From Clostridiales bacterium (GTDB lineage: Bacteria; Bacillota; Clostridia; Christensenellales; Aristaeellaceae), in NCBI GenBank assembly GCA_012522875.1, contig JAAYJP010000090.1, forward strand, positions 1-5,801: DNA of 5,801 nt. The letters run 5' to 3'. Of the stretch, positions 5,658 to 5,801 are shown one piece after another (the first letter of the stretch is position 1; each line of letters opens with the position of its first letter). The position numbers were made by a program, and so were the translations under genes. Below the pieces are notes generated by a model. That model saw only the letters and a list, made by a program, of their open reading frames with translations, made no database searches and was not told where the DNA came from.

Positions 5658-5801
5658 TTATTTCGGGTTGCAGCCCGGGCTGCATTGGGGGTCGCATTCC
5701 CGCCAGTGGGGCTTGCAGTGGGGATCGCACCTGGGGCTGCAGTGCGGGTCAGTCGGGTCACAGATGTTCACCGGGCTGCAGATGGGGCTGCAGAACCCTC
5801 C
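5658..5801 (-). CDS. C-terminal end of a cysteine/proline-rich protein (partial)
   Basis: The - strand is open from the right edge to TAA 5660-5658, giving 47 residues of which 9 are Cys, spaced C-x3-C-x5-C-x6-C-x3-C-x3-C-x6-C-x3-C-x3-C. Almost every Cys begins a C-[S/D/K/N]-P unit (for example CSPRCDPHCKPHW, near the middle), and the chain ends GCNPK. The regular spacing repeated across the segment, with matching short repeats in the DNA, argues for a real coding repeat. The start lies outside the window, so length, signal peptide and domains are unknown. Possible roles are metal binding, disulfide-linked surface or spore-coat protein, or the core of a modified peptide precursor; none can be chosen from this part. 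The two other frames here are less coherent. Confidence 0.65.
   Translation of the reverse strand, partial: GGFCSPICSPVNICDPTDPHCSPRCDPHCKPHWRECDPQCSPGCNPK

Overview
The window looks like chromosome from a GC-rich, Gram-positive-type bacterium, most plausibly a Clostridia (Firmicutes) relative. The support is strong purine-rich ribosome binding sites, closely packed genes, T-tracted intrinsic terminators, a typical Sec signal peptide and a glutamate-symporter-like protein of Clostridia type. This is inference; no rRNA or other marker is present.

Left third (1-2601, + strand): a two-gene operon with overlapping stop and start codons. The first gene encodes a PlsC-type acyltransferase fused to a four-cysteine zinc ribbon and a beta-rich, possibly PH-like C-terminal domain. 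The second encodes a multi-pass membrane protein of the GltS (ESS) sodium:glutamate symporter family. The first 50 bases probably hold the end of an upstream gene. No clear terminator follows the operon.

Middle (2674-4252, - strand): a AAA-type ATPase gene with a C-terminal PD-(D/E)XK-like (DUF234-type) domain. It is interrupted by one -1 frame change at a run of six T that forms the heptamer T TTT TTG. It is bracketed by two 35-base palindromes that are exact reverse complements of each other. The left copy also works as its terminator. Lower GC than the operon, the bracketing repeats and the family's known copy-number expansions suggest a transferred or mobile-like cassette.

Right of that (4226-4890, - strand): a secreted acidic protein of unknown function with a strong ribosome binding site and its own terminator.

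Right end (4878-5801): mostly sparse sequence. It holds a possible 49-residue basic protein (- strand), a possible small + strand gene whose frame switches at a C/G run, several small hairpins, and at the edge the C-terminal 47 residues of a strikingly cysteine/proline-rich protein (- strand) with 9 Cys. That tail continues beyond the window and is one of the two most interesting items here; the other is the palindrome-bracketed, frame-broken ATPase.
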